This document shows, piece after piece, positions 61,051-64,000 of a DNA stretch of 64,000 bases. Under the pieces are notes generated by a model. That model saw nothing but the letters and a program-made list of their open reading frames with translations, had not been told where the DNA came from and made no database searches. Each line of letters starts with the position of its first letter. Positions within the stretch are counted from its first letter, which is position 1. A program made the position numbers and the translations under genes. Origin of the DNA: Idiomarina ramblicola (GTDB taxonomy: Bacteria > Pseudomonadota > Gammaproteobacteria > Enterobacterales > Alteromonadaceae); NCBI RefSeq assembly GCF_003987255.1, contig NZ_PIQC01000008.1, forward strand, positions 62,001 through 126,000, written 5' to 3'.

Positions 61051-61725
61051 ATGAAACCATTAATAGCACCCTCTATACTGTCAGCCGACTTTGCCCGTTT
61101 GGGCGAAGAAGTCGATACGGTGTTAAGTGCCGGTGCCGACGTTGTACACTTTGATGTTATGGACAATCATTATGTGCCCAACCTGACTATCGGGCCCATG
61201 GTTTGTAAAGCGTTGAGAGATTACGGTATAAAGGCGCCCATCGATGTACATTTGATGGTAAAGCCCGTTGACCGGATTATTCCTGACTTTGCAGAAGCCG
61301 GCGCGTCTATTATTACCTTCCACCCAGAAGCTTCAGATCACGTCGATCGTACTTTGCAGATGATTCACGAACAGGGGTGTCAGGCCGGCCTGGTGTTAAA
61401 CCCTGCAACGCCGCTGCACTGTCTTGATTATGTGATGGATAAAGTGGATGTCATTCTGCTGATGTCAGTTAACCCGGGCTTTGGTGGCCAGTCGTTTATT
61501 CCATCCACGCTGGCTAAACTAAGAGCCGTGCGAAAGCTGATCAATGAAAGTGGGCGCGATATCCGGCTGGAAGTGGATGGTGGTGTTAAGGTTTCAAATA
61601 TTGGTGAGATTGCGGAAGCGGGCGCGGACATGTTCGTTGCTGGTTCAGCGATTTTTAATACGGATGATTACGCCAGTGTCATCCAGACAATGCGCGATGA
61701 AATCGCTGCGGTAACAGGTTCGTAG
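61051..61725 (+). CDS. rpe: ribulose-phosphate 3-epimerase
   Basis: 224 residues, a TIM-barrel enzyme interconverting ribulose 5-phosphate and xylulose 5-phosphate. Blocks: [34 protein letters not shown] with the catalytic aspartate, [24 protein letters not shown], and [11 protein letters not shown] with the second aspartate. trpS follows 10 bases later. The gph gene usually between them in E. coli is absent here. Confidence 0.96.
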   Translation: MKPLIAPSILSADFARLGEEVDTVLSAGADVVHFDVMDNHYVPNLTIGPMVCKALRDYGIKAPIDVHLMVKPVDRIIPDFAEAGASIITFHPEASDHVDRTLQMIHEQGCQAGLVLNPATPLHCLDYVMDKVDVILLMSVNPGFGGQSFIPSTLAKLRAVRKLINESGRDIRLEVDGGVKVSNIGEIAEAGADMFVAGSAIFNTDDYASVIQTMRDEIAAVTGS

Positions 61726-61735
61726 AGGAAAAAGA

Positions 61736-62743
61736 ATGTCAAAACCAATCGTATTAAGTGGTTGTCAGCCGTCGGGACAGTTGTCTATTGGTAATTATAT
61801 TGGTGCGCTACGTCAGTGGGTGAATATGCAGGAGACCCATGACTGCAAGTTCATGCTGGTTGATCAACATGCTATCACCGTGCGCCAGGAGCCTGAAAAA
61901 CTGCAACAGGCAACTCTGGATGGTCTGGCGCTGTATCTGGCCTGTGGCCTGGATCCGCAAAAAAGCACCGTGTTCATTCAGTCGCACGTTCCTGAGCATA
62001 CTCAACTGGCCTGGGTTTTGAACTGCTATACGCAAATGGGCGAGTTAAATCGGATGACGCAGTTTAAAGACAAGTCGCAGCGTCATGCCAATAATATTAA
62101 CGCGGGATTGTTTACCTATCCGGCGCTGATGGCGGCAGACATCCTGTTGTATCAGGCAAACGAAGTGCCGGTAGGTGATGACCAGAAGCAGCATCTGGAA
62201 ATGACCCGTAATGTCGCCGAGCGTTTTAATAATTTGTATGGCGATATCTTTACGATTCCAGAGCCAATGATTCCAAAAGTGGGGGCGCGGGTCATGTCGC
62301 TGCAAGAGCCGACTAAGAAAATGTCAAAGTCGGACGATAACCCGAATAACTTTGTGGGCTTACTGGAAGAACCGAAGAAGATTCTGAAAAAAATCAAGAA
62401 AGCCGTTACCGACTCTGATGAGCAGGCACGCATTTATTTCAATCCAGAAGAAAAACCAGGCGTCTCGAATTTACTGAGCATTATGTCAGCCGCTACGGGT
62501 AAGTCGATAGATGAGCTTGTACCGGAATACGAAGACAAAATGTACGGGCATTTAAAAGTTGACGTGGCGGAATCCGTGGTTGCGATGCTTGAACCTATTC
62601 AGCAGCGGTATCATGAAATGCGTAACGATCAGGCATTTTTGCAGGAAGTTATGAAACAAGGGGCTGACAAGGCACGCGAAGCGTCAGCAAAAACATTATC
62701 AGATGTTTATAAAGCGGTAGGTTTTGTGCCTTACCCGGGATAG
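61736..62743 (+). CDS. trpS: tryptophanyl-tRNA synthetase
   Basis: 335 residues, a class I synthetase. The HIGH-type signature is SIGN (17-20) in [15 protein letters not shown], and the KMSKS loop is at K195-S199 in [10 protein letters not shown]. The ATG has GAGGAAAA upstream. Its operon position after rpe is the same as in many gammaproteobacteria. Confidence 0.96.
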   Translation: MSKPIVLSGCQPSGQLSIGNYIGALRQWVNMQETHDCKFMLVDQHAITVRQEPEKLQQATLDGLALYLACGLDPQKSTVFIQSHVPEHTQLAWVLNCYTQMGELNRMTQFKDKSQRHANNINAGLFTYPALMAADILLYQANEVPVGDDQKQHLEMTRNVAERFNNLYGDIFTIPEPMIPKVGARVMSLQEPTKKMSKSDDNPNNFVGLLEEPKKILKKIKKAVTDSDEQARIYFNPEEKPGVSNLLSIMSAATGKSIDELVPEYEDKMYGHLKVDVAESVVAMLEPIQQRYHEMRNDQAFLQEVMKQGADKAREASAKTLSDVYKAVGFVPYPG

Positions 62744-62768
62744 CAATAACCTTGGCAAATTCATTAAC

Positions 62769-63350
62769 ATGATCGTTCTTATTGATAATTTTGACTCGTT
62801 TACTCATAACCTGGCCCGATATTTTCGTGAATTAGGAAAAGAGATCGAGGTTTTTCGAAATAACGAAGTAACGATTTCAGAGATTGAGAAATTATCACCT
62901 GAAGCTTTGGTTATATCACCGGGTCCATGCACGCCAAATGAGTCGGGAGTCTCTTTGGCTGCGATTGAACATTTCTGTAATAAACTTCCGATACTGGGTG
63001 TTTGTCTTGGCCATCAGGCATTGGCCCAGGTGTTTGGTGCCGACGTTGTCAGGGCAGAAAAAGTCATGCATGGAAAAACATCGCTTGTCCGGCACACTGG
63101 GCAGGGGCTTTTTCAACAGTTAGATAACCCTCTGGAAGTTACCCGTTACCATTCGCTGGTGGTTTCCCCATCCAGTTTGCCAACAGATTTTTTAATTGAT
63201 GCCGATACAGAAACCGAGCAGGGACTGCGGGAAATTATGGCAATAAGACACCGTGACTTGCCTCTATTTGGAGTCCAGTTTCACCCAGAATCTGTGATGA
63301 CATCTCAGGGACATCATCTGTTAGCGAATTTTTTACGTTATATACGATAA
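62769..63350 (+). CDS. pabA: glutamine amidotransferase, anthranilate/aminodeoxychorismate synthase component II
   Basis: About 193 residues. The catalytic cysteine C79 is in [14 protein letters not shown], the oxyanion region is [11 protein letters not shown] and the His-Glu pair is in [11 protein letters not shown]. It supplies ammonia from glutamine to a chorismate partner. The MHGKTS and TRYHSLVV blocks fit PabA; TrpG would look similar and both roles may be shared. The ATG at 62769 is chosen because similarity begins there; a frame from 62724 would overlap trpS by 20 bases. Confidence 0.88.
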   Translation: MIVLIDNFDSFTHNLARYFRELGKEIEVFRNNEVTISEIEKLSPEALVISPGPCTPNESGVSLAAIEHFCNKLPILGVCLGHQALAQVFGADVVRAEKVMHGKTSLVRHTGQGLFQQLDNPLEVTRYHSLVVSPSSLPTDFLIDADTETEQGLREIMAIRHRDLPLFGVQFHPESVMTSQGHHLLANFLRYIR

Positions 63351-63418
63351 TCGGTAAGTAGTATTTATAAATCTTATTCAAGATAATGCTGCCGCAGTTC
63401 AGTTAATATCGAGGTAAT

Positions 63419-64000
63419 ATGTTCCACTTTTTTGCGGGTACGACAGAGGGCGGTAGTAATGATCCGGCTCTGCGTTTAGAAAAGCGTTTTATCAACTATT
63501 TGATAAGTTTTCCGTTTGCACGCAAAGCTCGTTCAAAGGCGGACGGCACTGACGAAGAAGATAAGGAACAATTACGTCAATTGTTGGAAGTAGAACGCCT
63601 GAACTATGAAGAGCGCGACCGCAAGGTTCAGGCGCGGCAACGTTATGCCGACCGTATTTCTGATGAGCTGCATGAGGAAATTTATCACCGCGCGTTGAAA
63701 ACGATTGATGATGGCAATTACATTCGTGAGCGGTTGATCCCTTTACCTGAGAATTTGCCGGAGCTGCTGGATACGTTGAGCTTAAAAGCAGCTTCGATGC
63801 GTCGGGTTGAGTCCGTGGTGCAGGGCATGGACTGGTTCCACACGGGATTAATTCGCACGGTAAACCAACCGCCTTTTATCGACAGAAATAAACAGGTAAA
63901 AATTGATAATTTGCGTGTGGCTATGAGCTTTGTGGGTACAGAAAACCTGCGCTTGCTGGCGCCTGCATACATTATGCAAAATTGGTTGCCACCCGCGACG
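63419..64000 (+). CDS. HDOD-type regulatory protein (cut by window edge)
   Basis: An open frame starts at ATG 63419, behind GAGGTAAT, and runs 194 codons to the end of the window. Residues about 1-95 are charged and partly coiled (LEVERLNYEERDRKVQARQ). From about 110 the pattern LPENLPELLDTLSLKAASMR, SVVQGMDWFHTGLIRTVNQP and LRVAMSFVGTENLRLLAP resembles the HDOD domain. HDOD proteins act in signalling, but which one this is cannot be said from a fragment. Confidence 0.75.
   Translation, partial: MFHFFAGTTEGGSNDPALRLEKRFINYLISFPFARKARSKADGTDEEDKEQLRQLLEVERLNYEERDRKVQARQRYADRISDELHEEIYHRALKTIDDGNYIRERLIPLPENLPELLDTLSLKAASMRRVESVVQGMDWFHTGLIRTVNQPPFIDRNKQVKIDNLRVAMSFVGTENLRLLAPAYIMQNWLPPAT

Overview
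The window looks like a chromosomal segment of a marine gammaproteobacterium of the order Alteromonadales, most probably Idiomarinaceae (Idiomarina-like). This is an inference from gene content and protein similarity recalled from memory, not from a database search. Supporting signs are enterobacteria-like conserved blocks (trmH-recG, ubiE-ubiJ-ubiB-tatABC-tatD, gppA-rhlB/trxA-rho, ubiD-fre, rpe-trpS), several TonB-dependent receptors, many secreted or lipoprotein peptidases (M16, S9B, PrlC) that suit a protein-degrading life, and five proteins with cyclic-di-GMP-type or HDOD signalling domains. I see no phage, insertion sequence, CRISPR array, tRNA or rRNA. No stretch longer than about 300 bases lacks a gene.

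Layout. 1-4.1 kb: the 5' part of an NhaC antiporter, a GNAT-nitrilase fusion and a degenerate EAL-HDOD protein. 4.1-6.9 kb: trmH-recG. 6.9-13.8 kb: a compact run of ubiquinone genes (ubiE, ubiJ, ubiB), the Tat export genes and tatD, ending in a membrane diguanylate cyclase whose start overlaps tatD. 13.9-21.2 kb: hemB, a short Ppx/GppA phosphatase and rhlB (divergent from trxA), then rho, ubiD and fre. 21.2-26.5 kb: a TPP riboswitch followed by a thiamine-uptake operon (outer-membrane receptor, small thiamine-binding protein, PnuT-type permease, kinase, MFS transporter). 26.5-33.4 kb: DUF3185 protein, a second TonB receptor, Dps, TrhO, a TauE-type exporter, a CNNM/CorC-like protein and a VTT-type membrane protein.

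33.5-44 kb: hemH with a membrane-anchored retropepsin-like protease, a secreted unknown, a very large GAF-PAS-LOV-GGDEF-EAL protein, a 1-Cys peroxiredoxin, a YaiI protein, another diguanylate cyclase and an Oar-type TonB receptor carrying an EF-hand loop. 44-54 kb: gdhA, a serine hydrolase with a duplicated N-terminal module, an M16 lipoprotein peptidase, small envelope proteins, pirin, and a DUF3307/SatD pair behind a dense cluster of GTNAC half-sites. 54-64 kb: glutathione reductase, DPP-IV-like lipoprotein, oligopeptidase A, an elaborate inverted-repeat element, two small membrane or secreted proteins, rpe, trpS, pabA and the start of an HDOD-type protein cut by the window edge.

The most interesting items are the SatD/DUF3307 pair (a cyclase-like palm pattern joined to an HTH, next to a membrane partner, with its own probable operator cluster), the probable blue-light LOV receptor linked to c-di-GMP turnover, the riboswitch-led thiamine salvage operon, the EF-hand in a TonB receptor and the cruciform-like repeat at 60.26-60.39 kb.
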